A stretch of DNA of 33,278 bases from Candidatus Gemmiger excrementipullorum (GCA_019115045.1 DXEI01000134.1:1-33278), one strand, 5' to 3'. Shown: positions 7,153 through 17,313, counted from the first letter of the stretch. Notes: generated by a model not told the origin, from the letters alone. Program-made: numbers and translations.

Positions 7153-9408
7153 ATGCCTGCTACCGTAGAAGAACTGGTACATAGCCTGACGCTGGAAGAA
7201 AAGGCGGGGCTGTGCTCCGGCCAGGGGCCGTGGCACACCAAAGCCGTCGCGCGGCTGGGTATCCCGGCCATGATGGTATCCGACGGGCCGCACGGTCTGC
7301 GCGCCCAGCGCCCCGGGGCCGAGGGCCCCAACGACAGCGTCGAGGCCGTCTGCTACCCCGCCGGCTGCGCGGCCGCCGCCAGCTTTGACCCCGCGCTGAC
7401 CCGGCGCCTGGGCGCGGCCGTCGCGCGCGAGGCGCAGGCTGCCGGCGTCGGCGTCGTGCTGGGGCCGGCCATCAACATCAAGCGCAGCCCGCTGTGCGGC
7501 CGCAACTTTGAATATTACAGCGAGGACCCGTTTTTGGCCGGCGAGCTGGCGGCGGGGTTCATCCGCGGCGCACAGGGCGAGGGTGTGGGCGCCTGCCCCA
7601 AGCACTTTGCCGCCAACAACCAGGAGACCCGCCGCCTGAGCGTCGACGACCGCATCGACGAGCGCACGCTGCACGAAATTTACCTGCCGCCGTTTGAGAC
7701 CGCCGTGCGCGACGCGCAGCCCTGGTGCGTGATGAGCAGCTACAACCGCGTAAACGGCGTCTACGCCAGCGAAAACCCGCTGCTGCTGGACGAAATTTTG
7801 CGCGGGCAGTGGGGCTTTACCGGGTTCGTGATGTCGGACTGGGGCGCGGTCAGCGACCGCGTGCGCGCCCTGGCCGCCGGGCTGGACCTGGAGATGCCGG
7901 GTTCCGGCGGCGTCAACGACGCCAAGATCGCAGCCGCCGTGCGCAGCGGCGCGCTGGACGAAGCGCTGCTGGACAAAGCCGTGGCGCGCATTTTGAACAT
8001 CGTGCTGCGCGCCGCCGACCTGGCCCGCCCCGCCCCTGCCGACCGCGAAGCCGGGCACGCGCTGGCCGTGCGCCTGGCCAAAGAGAGCGCCGTGCTATTG
8101 CAAAACCTGGGCGCGCTGCCGCTGCGCGAGGGGCAGAAGGTGGCGTACATCGGCGCGCTGGCCGCGCAGCCGCGCTACCAGGGCGGCGGGTCCAGCCATG
8201 TGAACACCCGCGGGGCCGTGGGCGCGCTGCAGGCCGCGCAGCGCCGCCACCGCAACGTGCGCTATGTCGAGGGGTTCCCCGCCGCGCTGGACCAGCGCGA
8301 CGAGGCCGAGTTTCTGCGCGCTGTGGCGGCGGCCGAGGAAGCCGACGCCGCCGTGATCTTTGCCGGGCTGCCCGAGAGTTTTGAGAGCGAGGGCGCCGAC
8401 CGCCGCCACATGCGGCTGCCGGACTGCCAGAACAACCTGATCGCCCGCGTGGCGGCCGTGCAGAAAAACACCGTGGTGGTGCTGCACACCGGCGCGCCGG
8501 TGGAATGCCCCTGGGCGGGGGATGTTTCGGCCATTTTGTGCATGTACTTAGCGGGCGAGGGCGTGGGCGAAGCCGCCGACGCGCTGCTGTGGGGCGACGC
8601 CAACCCCGCCGGCCACCTGCCCGAGACCTGGCCCCTGCGGCTGGAGGATACGCCCTGTTACCTGGATTTCCCCGGCGACGGCATGACCGCCGACTACCGC
8701 GAGGGCGTCTTTGTGGGCTACCGCTGGTACGACGCGCGCCGTATGCCGGTGCGCTGGCCGTTTGGCCACGGGCTGAGCTATACCGGCTTTGTGTACCGCG
8801 ACGCGGCGCTGGACCGCGCCGTTTTGGCCGACGACGGCTGCGTGACGGTGCGCGTACAGGTCAAAAACAGCGGCGCGGTGCGCGGGGCCGAGGTCGTGCA
8901 GCTGTATGTCAGCGACGGTACCGGCGCGCCGGTGCCCGGCGGCCGCGTGCCGCAGGCGCTGCGCGGGTTCCAGAAAGTGGAACTGGCCCCCGGCCAGGCG
9001 TGCGAGGTCACCTTTACGCTGACGCCGCGCGACCTGGCCCACTACGACGCCGCGCTGCACGGCTGGTACGCCGCGCCCGGCCGGTATGAGCTGCGCATCG
9101 GCCGTTCCAGCCGGGACATCCGCCAGACGCTGGAACTGCGCTACGAGACGGCGCGCCGCCCGCCGCTGGCCATTGACGAGAACACACCGCTGGGCGTGCT
9201 GCTGGCCGACGGCCGCACGGCCCCCGTGATCCGCCGGGTGATGGCCGAGCACGGCGTGGTGGAGGGCGACGCCGGCGACGGCCTGATGCCGCCCGAGGCG
9301 ATGGCCGCCATGCTGGACGCCTCGCCGCTGCGCGGCATGGTGCAGTACCGCGACGAGGAACTGGCCCCGCTGCTGGCCGCGCTGCGCGAAGCCGCGGCGC
9401 AAAGCTGA
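7153..9408 (+). CDS. Glycoside hydrolase family 3 beta-glucosidase
   Basis: A 751-residue GH3 enzyme without a signal peptide, so probably cytoplasmic and acting on imported oligosaccharides. The N-terminal TIM-barrel domain carries KHF (150-152) and the nucleophile Asp229 in GFVMSDWG. The alpha/beta sandwich domain has FESEGAD (410-416), the usual location of the acid/base Glu. A fibronectin-III-like domain follows at about 580-680. About 80 further residues (from roughly 680, LAIDENTPLG onward) form a small C-terminal extension. GGAGG lies nine bases before the ATG. The exact sugar specificity (beta-glucoside, xyloside or other) cannot be read from sequence. It stands alone, divergent from the regulator and convergent with the thioredoxin-like gene. 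Confidence 0.93.
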   Translation: MPATVEELVHSLTLEEKAGLCSGQGPWHTKAVARLGIPAMMVSDGPHGLRAQRPGAEGPNDSVEAVCYPAGCAAAASFDPALTRRLGAAVAREAQAAGVGVVLGPAINIKRSPLCGRNFEYYSEDPFLAGELAAGFIRGAQGEGVGACPKHFAANNQETRRLSVDDRIDERTLHEIYLPPFETAVRDAQPWCVMSSYNRVNGVYASENPLLLDEILRGQWGFTGFVMSDWGAVSDRVRALAAGLDLEMPGSGGVNDAKIAAAVRSGALDEALLDKAVARILNIVLRAADLARPAPADREAGHALAVRLAKESAVLLQNLGALPLREGQKVAYIGALAAQPRYQGGGSSHVNTRGAVGALQAAQRRHRNVRYVEGFPAALDQRDEAEFLRAVAAAEEADAAVIFAGLPESFESEGADRRHMRLPDCQNNLIARVAAVQKNTVVVLHTGAPVECPWAGDVSAILCMYLAGEGVGEAADALLWGDANPAGHLPETWPLRLEDTPCYLDFPGDGMTADYREGVFVGYRWYDARRMPVRWPFGHGLSYTGFVYRDAALDRAVLADDGCVTVRVQVKNSGAVRGAEVVQLYVSDGTGAPVPGGRVPQALRGFQKVELAPGQACEVTFTLTPRDLAHYDAALHGWYAAPGRYELRIGRSSRDIRQTLELRYETARRPPLAIDENTPLGVLLADGRTAPVIRRVMAEHGVVEGDAGDGLMPPEAMAAMLDASPLRGMVQYRDEELAPLLAALREAAAQS

Positions 9409-9439
9409 GCGGCCCCCCTTATTTGCACACAGACAAAGC

Positions 9440-9469
9440 AACGCCCCGTGCCGGCCGGCACGGGGCGTT
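9440..9469. terminator. Bidirectional terminator between beta-glucosidase and thioredoxin-like genes
   Basis: A perfect 30-base palindrome with AACGCCCCGTGCC arms, flanked by a T-rich run on the plus side (GTTTGGGTTTTG) and on the minus side (GTTGCTTTG). It serves the convergent genes on both sides. Confidence 0.85.
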
Positions 9470-9486
9470 TGGGTTTTGTGGGGGCA

Positions 9487-10110
9487 TCACGCGGCGGGGC
9501 GGATCATGTCGAGACCCTGCTGCAGCGTCTGTTCATTGATCGCGCCCTGCGCCCAGGCGACGAGGTTGCCCTCGGCGTCGAGGAAGTAGGTCGTGGGCAG
9601 CGCCGTGACGCCGTAGGTCATCGCGGCGTCGAGGTCGAGGTCGAACAACACGGGGAAGGTGTAGCCTTCTTCCTCCAGCAGCGCTTCGGCGTCGGCCTGC
9701 GTCTCGCGCCCACCCGTCATGTTGACGAGCAGGAACTGCACGCCGTCCTCCTGCTCATACGCCTGCTGGAAGGCCGGCATCTCGCTTTTGCAGGGGCCGC
9801 ACCAGCTGGCCCAGAAGTTGAGCACCAGCGGCTTGCCGAAATAGTCCGAAAGCTGCACGGCGTTGCCGTCGGCGTCGTAGGCCGTAAAGTCCGGCGCGGC
9901 GGTGCGCTGCGCCTCGGCGTCCTCCGCCGTTTGCTGCGTATCGCCGCTGTCGGCGGTGCTTTCGGCGGTGTCGGCGGGCACCGGCGTGGACTCGACGGCC
10001 AGCTGGTCGGGCGCGTACTGGCTGCCCAGGCGGTCATACAGCAGGTAGGCCCCCGCCAGCACGATGGCGAACGCCAGCACCAGCAATACCAATGTTTTGC
10101 GGTCTTTCAT
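9487..10110 (-). CDS. Membrane-anchored TlpA/ResA-like thiol-disulfide oxidoreductase
   Basis: A 207-residue protein with an N-terminal membrane anchor (about 6-25), an acidic Thr/Ala-rich linker (35-72) and an AhpC/TSA-type thioredoxin fold. The active site is WCGPC (103-107), in FWASWCGPCKSEMP. TALPTTYFLD supplies the cis-proline of the fold. The ORF track begins 31 codons early; AGGAGG just before the ATG at 10110 fixes the start. It follows ccdA by 14 bases. In the known pairing, CcdA moves electrons across the membrane to an extracytoplasmic reductase of this type. The substrate is unknown; no cytochrome c maturation genes are nearby. Confidence 0.93.
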   Translation of the reverse strand: MKDRKTLVLLVLAFAIVLAGAYLLYDRLGSQYAPDQLAVESTPVPADTAESTADSGDTQQTAEDAEAQRTAAPDFTAYDADGNAVQLSDYFGKPLVLNFWASWCGPCKSEMPAFQQAYEQEDGVQFLLVNMTGGRETQADAEALLEEEGYTFPVLFDLDLDAAMTYGVTALPTTYFLDAEGNLVAWAQGAINEQTLQQGLDMIRPAA

Positions 10111-10124
10111 GGTGACCTCCTTTA

Positions 10125-10784
10125 TCAGCTGAGCAGGTTGAGGAAGCGGCCCATCAGGCCGGTGGCCATCAGCACGCCCACGACGATGAGAAAGACGCCG
10201 CACACGCGGTTGAGGACCCCGTAATGACGCTTGACCCAGTCAAACGCCGTCTTGAGGCGGTCGATGAGCACGGCGCTGAGCACGAACGGCACGCCCAGCC
10301 CCAGCGAGTAGGCCAGCAGCATCGCCATGCCCACCAGCACATGCCCCTGCTGGGACGCCAGCGCCAGCGCCGAACCGAGGAACGCCCCGACGCAGGGCGT
10401 CCACCCCAGCGAGAACACGACGCCGAACAGCACCGCCGCGCCAAAGCCCATCTGGGTGTCGACCGTGCGGCTGCTGCCGCGGAACAGCGTGAGCTGGATG
10501 ACGCCGAGGTAGCAAAGGCCGAAGAAGATGACCACCGCGCCGCAGACGATGTTGACGGCCGTGTGGTACTGCTGCAGCAGCTGCCCGGCGGTGCCGGCCA
10601 GCGCGCCCATAAGCACAAAGACGACGGTGAACCCGGCCACAAAGCCCAGCGCGCCCGCCAGCGTTTTGCGGGTGCTGCGCTCGCCCCCGCCCGCAAAGTA
10701 GCTGAGGTAGACCGGCAGCATCGGCAGCAGGCAGGGCGAAAGGAAGGTGATGACGCCTTCCAAAAAAGCGATGAAATACTGCAT
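10125..10784 (-). CDS. ccdA: CcdA-family transmembrane electron carrier
   Basis: A 219-residue polytopic protein with about six membrane helices and the two signature cysteines of the DsbD/CcdA core: Cys18 in LSPCLLPMLP and Cys131 in GWTPCVGAFLG. The family shuttles reducing power from cytoplasmic thioredoxin to extracytoplasmic thiol proteins. The adjacent downstream thioredoxin-like gene is the obvious acceptor. A CAGGAG site precedes the ATG. Two promoter candidates lie upstream, just after the atp terminator. Confidence 0.95.
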   Translation of the reverse strand: MQYFIAFLEGVITFLSPCLLPMLPVYLSYFAGGGERSTRKTLAGALGFVAGFTVVFVLMGALAGTAGQLLQQYHTAVNIVCGAVVIFFGLCYLGVIQLTLFRGSSRTVDTQMGFGAAVLFGVVFSLGWTPCVGAFLGSALALASQQGHVLVGMAMLLAYSLGLGVPFVLSAVLIDRLKTAFDWVKRHYGVLNRVCGVFLIVVGVLMATGLMGRFLNLLS

Positions 10785-10809
10785 AGCACGCTCCTGTAGG
10801 GTTTGCCTT

Positions 10810-10839
10810 AGTATACCCCGGCGCCGCGCGCTGTGTCGG
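10810..10839 (-). promoter_or_regulatory. Probable ccdA promoter (proximal)
   Basis: Minus strand: CCGACA, 18-base spacer, TATACT, with the -10 about 25 bases from the ccdA ATG. A short inverted repeat GTGAC-ttt-GTCAC (10839-10851) abuts the -35 and could be an operator. Confidence 0.5.
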
Positions 10840-10871
10840 TGACTTTGTCACGCTGGCGGCGGGGCGCTCTT

Positions 10872-10901
10872 ATCCTACCACAGCAGGGGCCTTTGTGGCA
10901 A
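10872..10901 (-). promoter_or_regulatory. Possible second ccdA promoter (distal)
   Basis: Minus strand: TTGCCA, 18-base spacer, TAGGAT with an extended TGG, immediately after the atp operon terminator. The same TGGTAGGATAA string occurs at the left-edge gene promoter. Confidence 0.4.
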
Positions 10902-10903
10902 GC

Positions 10904-10940
10904 AAAAAACGCCGCGCGCTTTGCGGTAAAGCGTGCGGCG
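10904..10940 (-). terminator. Rho-independent terminator of the atp operon
   Basis: Minus strand: CGCCGCaCGCTTT-accgc-AAAGCGcGCGGCG followed by TTTTTT. The 13-base-pair stem has one mismatch. It begins 20 bases after the atpC stop. Confidence 0.88.
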
Positions 10941-10960
10941 GGGCTTGTGGTTTTATTGGC

Positions 10961-11377
10961 TCAGCGCGCGCCGCGGCGGCGGCGCACGGCCGAAAGCCGC
11001 GCCGTGGCGCGCGCCAGGGCAGCCTTGCTGCGGTAATACTCGCGCTGGCTGCCGTGCTGGCGCAGGCGTTCCTCGGCACGGGACTTGGCGCGCTGGGCGC
11101 GGGCCTCGTCGATCTCCTCGGGGCGTTCGGCGGTGGAGACAAGCACCACGGCGTAGTCCGACATGATCTCGGCAAAGCCGTGGGTGACGATGACGCTGGT
11201 CCACACGCCGTCCACCTTGTAGCGGGTCTCGCCCGGTTCAATGGCGGCGACCACCGGCTCGTGCCCGGCCTCGACGCCGTAGCTGCCGTCGGTGGCGGGC
11301 AGGATCAGACTTTCGACCTGGCCGGTAAAAAACGGCCCGGTGGGGGTGACGATCTCCAGCAAAAAGGTGTTGGCCAT
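10961..11377 (-). CDS. atpC: ATP synthase F1 epsilon subunit
   Basis: A 138-residue subunit with an N-terminal beta-sandwich (FLLEIVTPTGPFF, then GSYGVEAGHEP near residue 35) and a C-terminal helical hairpin from about residue 88. The C-terminus is unusually Arg-rich (AVRRRRGAR). The start codon follows the atpD stop with no intervening base (TAAATG), indicating translational coupling. It is the last gene of the operon. In the family, epsilon sits on the rotor with gamma and c-ring and inhibits ATP hydrolysis. Confidence 0.96.
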   Translation of the reverse strand: MANTFLLEIVTPTGPFFTGQVESLILPATDGSYGVEAGHEPVVAAIEPGETRYKVDGVWTSVIVTHGFAEIMSDYAVVLVSTAERPEEIDEARAQRAKSRAEERLRQHGSQREYYRSKAALARATARLSAVRRRRGAR

Positions 11378-12808
<1,431 letters not shown>

Positions 12809-13705
12809 TCATTCGGCCCCGGCAGCGGCGTCGCCGCCCTGCGCGCCGGCCACGATCTCGGTGATCTCCTGCGTGATGGCGGCCTGGCGGGCGCGGTTAT
12901 ACTCCAGCGAAAGCTGTTTGAGCAGGCTGCGGGCGTTCTCTGTGGCGGTGTCCATGGCCGTCATGCGGGCGTTCTGCTCGGAGCAGAAGGACTCCACCAT
13001 CGCGCCGAACAGCGCGCCCTTGAGGTAGACGGGCACGATGTGGTTGAGCACCTCGGCGGCGGAGGGCATATACGTCACCTCGCGCCGGATGCCGCCGTCG
13101 GCCCGCGGCCGCGGCTGCCAGGGGAAGGCGTCGCGGTCCAGCGGCAGCAGCTTGAGGATCTTGGGCTGCAGCTGCAGCGGGGTGACGAGCTCGGTATACA
13201 CAACGTACACCTCGTCCAGGCGGCCTTTGCGGAAATGTTCCACAAACAGGTCCGCGATCTCCCGCGCGCGGGGGGGCGTGGGGTCCTGCGCGGTGTACAT
13301 GAACTCGACGTCGACGGTGACGCCCTTGTGGCGGAAGTAGCTGCGGCCCGTCTGCCCGACGAGGAACAGCGTGGGGTCGTCAAATTTTTGCATATGCTCC
13401 TCGGCCAGGCGCAGCACGTTGTGGTTGTAGGCGCCGGCCAGGCCTTTGTCGCCGGTGATGATGATGAACCCCGCCTTGTGGGGTTTGCCGGGGCGGCGGT
13501 CAAAGTAGATATGCTCGACATCCTGCGTGCGGTGCAAAATGTCCGAGATCGTCTGCGTCGTCTTGACAAAATAGGGCTGCACGTTGGTCAGCTGTTCGCG
13601 GGCTTTGCGCAGCTTGGAGGAAGAGATCAGGTACATCGCGTTGGTGATCTTGAGCGTCTGCTGGACGCTGTCGATATGGTTGCGGATCTCTTTTATGCTG
13701 TCCAT
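12809..13705 (-). CDS. atpG: ATP synthase F1 gamma subunit
   Basis: A 298-residue central-stalk subunit with the characteristic N-terminal coiled coil ([18 protein letters not shown], then [13 protein letters not shown]) and matching C-terminal helix ([20 protein letters not shown]). The middle forms the Rossmann-like foot. The gene start overlaps the end of the delta-alpha fusion gene by 13 bases. The length is close to the family norm, with a short Gly/Ala-rich C-terminal tail. Confidence 0.97.
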   Translation of the reverse strand: MDSIKEIRNHIDSVQQTLKITNAMYLISSSKLRKAREQLTNVQPYFVKTTQTISDILHRTQDVEHIYFDRRPGKPHKAGFIIITGDKGLAGAYNHNVLRLAEEHMQKFDDPTLFLVGQTGRSYFRHKGVTVDVEFMYTAQDPTPPRAREIADLFVEHFRKGRLDEVYVVYTELVTPLQLQPKILKLLPLDRDAFPWQPRPRADGGIRREVTYMPSAAEVLNHIVPVYLKGALFGAMVESFCSEQNARMTAMDTATENARSLLKQLSLEYNRARQAAITQEITEIVAGAQGGDAAAGAE

Positions 13706-15738
13706 TGCGCGCTCACCTGCTTTTTGTAGCCGTCCAGCGTGGTGCGGATCTGCTCGGTCACGGGGCCGGGCAGCGTGCCGCTGGCCGTGATGCCGGCCAT
13801 AAGGTCGGGCTGTTCGCGCTCGAGCAGGTCGACAAAGTCGTTGGCAAAGCCGCGCACCTGCTCCACCGGGACGTCGGCCAGCAGGCCGCTGGTGGCGATG
13901 TAGAGCACGACCGCCTGCCGTGCGGCCGACATCGGCGCGCTGCGCGGCTGGCGCAGCAGGGCCATCATGCGCTTGCCGTGGTCCAGCGCTTTGCGGGTGC
14001 CGGCGTCGAGGTCGGAGCTGAACTGGGTGAACACCTCCAGCTCACGGTAGCGGGCCAGGTCGATGCGCAGCGTGCCGGCCGTCTTTTTGATGGCCGGGAT
14101 CTGCGCCGCGCCGCCCACACGCGACACCGACAACCCGACGTTGACCGCCGGGCGCTGGCCGGAATGGAACAGCCCGCTTTCGAGGTAGATCTGGCCGTCG
14201 GTGATGGAGATAACATTGGTGGGGATATAGGCCGAAACGTCGCCGGCCTGCGTCTCGACGATGGGCAGCGCCGTCATGGAGCCGCCGCCATACTCCTGCG
14301 TGACGCGGCAGGCGCGCTCCAGCAGGCGGCTGTGCAGGTAGAACACGTCGCCGGGGTAGGCCTCGCGCCCGGGGCTGCGCTGCAGCAGCAGCGACAGCGT
14401 GCGGTAGGCCACCGCATGTTTGGAAAGGTCGTCGTAGACGATGAGCACGTCCTTGCCGTGGGCCATGAAATACTCGCCCATAGCGGCGCCCGCATAGGGC
14501 GCGACGTACTGCAGGGGCGCGCCCTCGGCCGCCGTGGCCGAGACCAGGATGGTGTACGCCAGCGCGCCGTGCTGGCGCAGCGTCTCGCGCAGGCGGGCGA
14601 CGGTGGACTCCTTTTGGCCGATGGCAACGTAGATGCAGATCATATCCTGGCCCTTCTGGTTCAGGATGGCGTCGACGGCGATGGCCGTCTTGCCGGTCTG
14701 GCGGTCGCCGATGATAAGCTCGCGCTGGCCGCGGCCGATGGGCACCATGGCGTCGATGGCCAGGATGCCGGTCTGCATGGGCTGGTTGACGGGCTCGCGG
14801 CTGATGACGCCGGGGGCCTCGTGCTCGATGGGGTAGCGCTCGCTGGTCTGGACGGGGCCCAGGCCGTCGATGGGGCGGCCCAGGGCGTCGACGGTGCGGC
14901 CGATGAGGGCGTCGCCCACCGGCACGTCGGCCGGGCGGCCGGTGCGGCGGCAGAGGCTGCCTTCCTCCAGGCCGTCCTGGCTGCCCAGCAGGATGACGCC
15001 GGTGTACTCGCGCCGGAGGTCCAGCACGATGCCGGCGGCGCCGTTTGCAAACTCGACACGCTCGCCGTAGACGGCGTGCTGCATGCCGCTGACGGTGGCG
15101 ATGCCGTCGCCGACCGACAGCACACGCCCGGTCTCGACGGTATCGGCGGCGTCCTCGCGCCGGATGGCCGCTTGGATGCGGTCCTGCATCGCTTCCAGCC
15201 CGGCGTCCGCGCCGGCGGCGGGGTCGTCCCGCAGGCCGCGGGCCAGGCGCTCCAGCCGGCTTTTGACGCTGTAGTCATAGGTCAGGCCGTTGACGTCCAG
15301 CACAAAGCCGCCCAGGATGGCGGGGTCGATGTGGATGTCCAGCACGGCGTTGTCTGCGCCGCACAGCTTGCAGGCCGCTTTGCAGATGGTCTGCTGCGTG
15401 GCTTCGTCGGGCTGGCGGGCACAGGTGACCCGGCAGGCCACGCCGCCTTGGGCCGCCAGCGCCAGGCGGGAAAATTCCGCCAGGATGGCGGGCAGGTCGG
15501 CCAGCGCATCGGCGTCGGCCAGGATGTTCAAAAAGGCTTTCAACGCGTCGCAGCCCGCCAGCATGGGGGCGTCGGCCAGCAGCTGCTGTTTTTCCGCCGG
15601 GGTGGCCGCCGGGCTTGTCAGGGCGTTCCAGCGGGCGGTATCGGCCAGCAGGGCGTCGCCCGCGGCGCGCACGGCCGGGGCGTCGCTGCCGGCAGCCTCC
15701 AGCAGGGCGGCGGCATAACGCTGGGTCATCTCGCTCAT
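13693..15738 (-). CDS. atpH-atpA: Fused ATP synthase delta-alpha subunit (AtpH-AtpA)
   Basis: One 681-codon frame encodes a complete delta subunit (about 1-170; [12 protein letters not shown] at the start, [10 protein letters not shown] and [13 protein letters not shown] at its end), a short linker ([10 protein letters not shown]) and a complete alpha subunit (about 180-681). The alpha part has the P-loop GDRQTGKT at 344-351, near 170 in ordinary alpha, the arginine-finger region [12 protein letters not shown], and the normal C-terminus. Separate genes are the rule, and delta is present once while alpha is present three times per enzyme. Met184 (LEAMQDRIQ) could be an internal start but has no good ribosome binding site. 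The gene overlaps atpF by four bases (ATGA) and atpG by 13. The first ATG is used; Met4 is possible. Confidence 0.94.
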   Translation of the reverse strand: MSEMTQRYAAALLEAAGSDAPAVRAAGDALLADTARWNALTSPAATPAEKQQLLADAPMLAGCDALKAFLNILADADALADLPAILAEFSRLALAAQGGVACRVTCARQPDEATQQTICKAACKLCGADNAVLDIHIDPAILGGFVLDVNGLTYDYSVKSRLERLARGLRDDPAAGADAGLEAMQDRIQAAIRREDAADTVETGRVLSVGDGIATVSGMQHAVYGERVEFANGAAGIVLDLRREYTGVILLGSQDGLEEGSLCRRTGRPADVPVGDALIGRTVDALGRPIDGLGPVQTSERYPIEHEAPGVISREPVNQPMQTGILAIDAMVPIGRGQRELIIGDRQTGKTAIAVDAILNQKGQDMICIYVAIGQKESTVARLRETLRQHGALAYTILVSATAAEGAPLQYVAPYAGAAMGEYFMAHGKDVLIVYDDLSKHAVAYRTLSLLLQRSPGREAYPGDVFYLHSRLLERACRVTQEYGGGSMTALPIVETQAGDVSAYIPTNVISITDGQIYLESGLFHSGQRPAVNVGLSVSRVGGAAQIPAIKKTAGTLRIDLARYRELEVFTQFSSDLDAGTRKALDHGKRMMALLRQPRSAPMSAARQAVVLYIATSGLLADVPVEQVRGFANDFVDLLEREQPDLMAGITASGTLPGPVTEQIRTTLDGYKKQVSAQWTA

Positions 15739-16223
15739 TGCGCGTTCCCCACTTTCTGCAGGAATTCCTCGGCCAATGCGCGGTCGTCGTCGGTGTCCAG
15801 GCGCTTGGCGGCGATCTCGGCGGCGGCCAACACGGCCAGCTGCGCCACCTCGCCGCGGGCGGCGCGCAGCATCTCGCCGCGCTCCGCCTCAATGCGGCGG
15901 GCGGCGTCCTCGGCGCGCTGCTTGGCGTCGGCGTCGGCCTCGGCCAGGCGGTCGGCGTAGGCTGCGTCGGCGCGCTGTTTGGCGTCGGCCATCAGCTGGG
16001 CGGCCTCCTGCCGGGCGCCGGCGAGCTTTTGCTCATACTCGGCCTGGGCCTGCTGCGCCCGGGCGTTGGCGGCCTCGGCTTCGGCGATCTGCTGTTGGAT
16101 CAGCTGTTCGCGCTGCGCCAGCACGGCGTTGACGCGCCCGAACAGAAATTTGCGGAAAAAGAAGTACAGCACCAGCAGGTTGATGATGGTGCATATGATG
16201 GTCACGGGCTGGAAATCCAGCAT
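15735..16223 (-). CDS. atpF: ATP synthase Fo b subunit
   Basis: A 162-residue peripheral-stalk subunit with one N-terminal membrane helix (about 5-24, ending [11 protein letters not shown]), then a long charged, Ala-rich helix (to about 140) that would form the right-handed coiled-coil dimer. The ORF track starts at a GTG three codons earlier; AAGGAGG eight bases before the ATG at 16223 supports the ATG. The stop overlaps the delta-alpha start by four bases. The b dimer normally binds the C-terminal domain of the single delta. Confidence 0.95.
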   Translation of the reverse strand: MLDFQPVTIICTIINLLVLYFFFRKFLFGRVNAVLAQREQLIQQQIAEAEAANARAQQAQAEYEQKLAGARQEAAQLMADAKQRADAAYADRLAEADADAKQRAEDAARRIEAERGEMLRAARGEVAQLAVLAAAEIAAKRLDTDDDRALAEEFLQKVGNAQ

Positions 16224-16261
16224 GCCGCACACCTCCTTACAAAGTGGTCAAAAAGCGGCCG

Positions 16262-16480
16262 TTAGCCCACAAAGACGATGATGAGCGCGGTGATAAAGCC
16301 AAAGATGGCGGTGCCTTCGGCCATGGCGGCGCCCAGCAGCAGCGTGCTGGTGATCTTGCCGGAAGCCTCCGGCTGGCGGGCGATGGCGTCGTTGGCGTGG
16401 GCAGTGGCGATGCCGATGCCGATGCCGGCGCCGATGCCGGTGAGAACTGCGATGCCTGCGGCGATGATTCCGATATCCAT
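16262..16480 (-). CDS. atpE: ATP synthase Fo c subunit (proton-type motif)
   Basis: A 72-residue hairpin of two membrane helices with a Gly-rich first helix (GIGAGIGIGIA), the polar loop ARQPEA and the ion-binding Glu55 in MAEGTAIFG. By alignment by eye to the sodium-type c subunit of Ilyobacter, the Gln of helix 1 is Ile22 here and the Ser after the Glu is Gly56. The sodium ligands are therefore missing and proton coupling is predicted. AGGAGG lies nine bases before the ATG. Confidence 0.97.
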   Translation of the reverse strand: MDIGIIAAGIAVLTGIGAGIGIGIATAHANDAIARQPEASGKITSTLLLGAAMAEGTAIFGFITALIIVFVG

Positions 16481-16532
16481 GAGATGTTTCCTCCTGTTTT
16501 GTCAAATGGTCAAATGGTGATAAGGTAAGGGG

Positions 16533-17231
16533 TCAGGCTTCTTCCTGCTTGATGCCTTCGCCGGTGAAAAGCGCGGTCAAAAACACAAAGACGATGGTCT
16601 GGATGATGCCGTCGAACAGATCAAAGTAGATGCCAAAGACGGCGGGCACGACGGCGGGCACCAGGTACTTGATCATCTCCATGATGATGTAGGAGCCCAG
16701 CACGTTGCCGAACAGACGCATGCACAGCGCCAGCGGTCGGATGGCGACTTCCATCAGGTTGATGGGCGTCAGCAGCGGCATGGGCTGTGCAAAGCGCTTG
16801 AGGCCGCCGCCCAGGCCGTTGTAGCGGAACTGCGCGCCGTAGATCAGCGCCATGCTCATAAGCGCCAGCGCCGTGGTGACGCTGATGTCCTTGGTGGGGG
16901 AGCTCAGCCCAAAGATGCCGATGATGTTGGCCAGCGCGATGTAGATGGCCACCGTGCCCAGATACGGCGCGAACGGCCGCCAGTGCGGGCCGATGGAGTC
17001 CTTGACGAAGCCGTTTAAGAACTGGACGGCGCTTTCCAGCACGACCTGGGGTTTGCCGGGCTGGCGCACTTTGAGGTCACGGGTGGCCAGCAGCGTAAAC
17101 ACCATGCACGCCGCCATGATGACCCAGCTGACGACGAGCGACGACGCGATGGGGATGCCGCCGAACAGCGGGATGGTGAACGCGGTCTCGTTTTCCAGCG
17201 CCTCCAGCAGGGCTTGTTTAAAACCTTCCAA
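16533..17231 (-). CDS. atpB: ATP synthase Fo a subunit
   Basis: A 232-residue membrane subunit with about five or six helices. The essential stator arginine is Arg172 in CMRLFGNVLG. The C-terminal helix carries FDGIIQTIVFVFLTALF, the usual Gln/aromatic pattern. No ATG precedes Met39, and removing 38 residues would delete the first helix, so the start is the TTG at 17231 with GAGGTG seven bases upstream. It is the first gene of the operon; no atpI precedes it. It pairs with the c-ring to form the ion channel. Confidence 0.95.
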   Translation of the reverse strand: MEGFKQALLEALENETAFTIPLFGGIPIASSLVVSWVIMAACMVFTLLATRDLKVRQPGKPQVVLESAVQFLNGFVKDSIGPHWRPFAPYLGTVAIYIALANIIGIFGLSSPTKDISVTTALALMSMALIYGAQFRYNGLGGGLKRFAQPMPLLTPINLMEVAIRPLALCMRLFGNVLGSYIIMEMIKYLVPAVVPAVFGIYFDLFDGIIQTIVFVFLTALFTGEGIKQEEA

Positions 17232-17256
17232 GCAATTTCACCTCGTTTCGTCCCCT

Positions 17257-17285
17257 ATCTTACCGCCGGGGCGCGCGCGTGATAA
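17257..17285 (-). promoter_or_regulatory. Probable atp operon promoter
   Basis: Minus strand: TTATCA, 17-base spacer, TAAGAT, with the -10 about 26 bases from the TTG start of atpB. Each element matches the consensus at four of six positions. Confidence 0.45.
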
Positions 17286-17313
17286 GGCTTACGAACATAA
17301 AAAAAGCAAAACC

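Noticed and set aside
13705-15960. 751-codon plus-strand ORF antisense to the delta-alpha fusion gene
   Set aside because: Same reasoning: His/Gly/Val-rich shadow composition opposite a conserved gene.
16262-16480. Sodium-type c subunit
   Set aside because: The expected Gln in helix 1 and Ser after the carboxylate are both absent.
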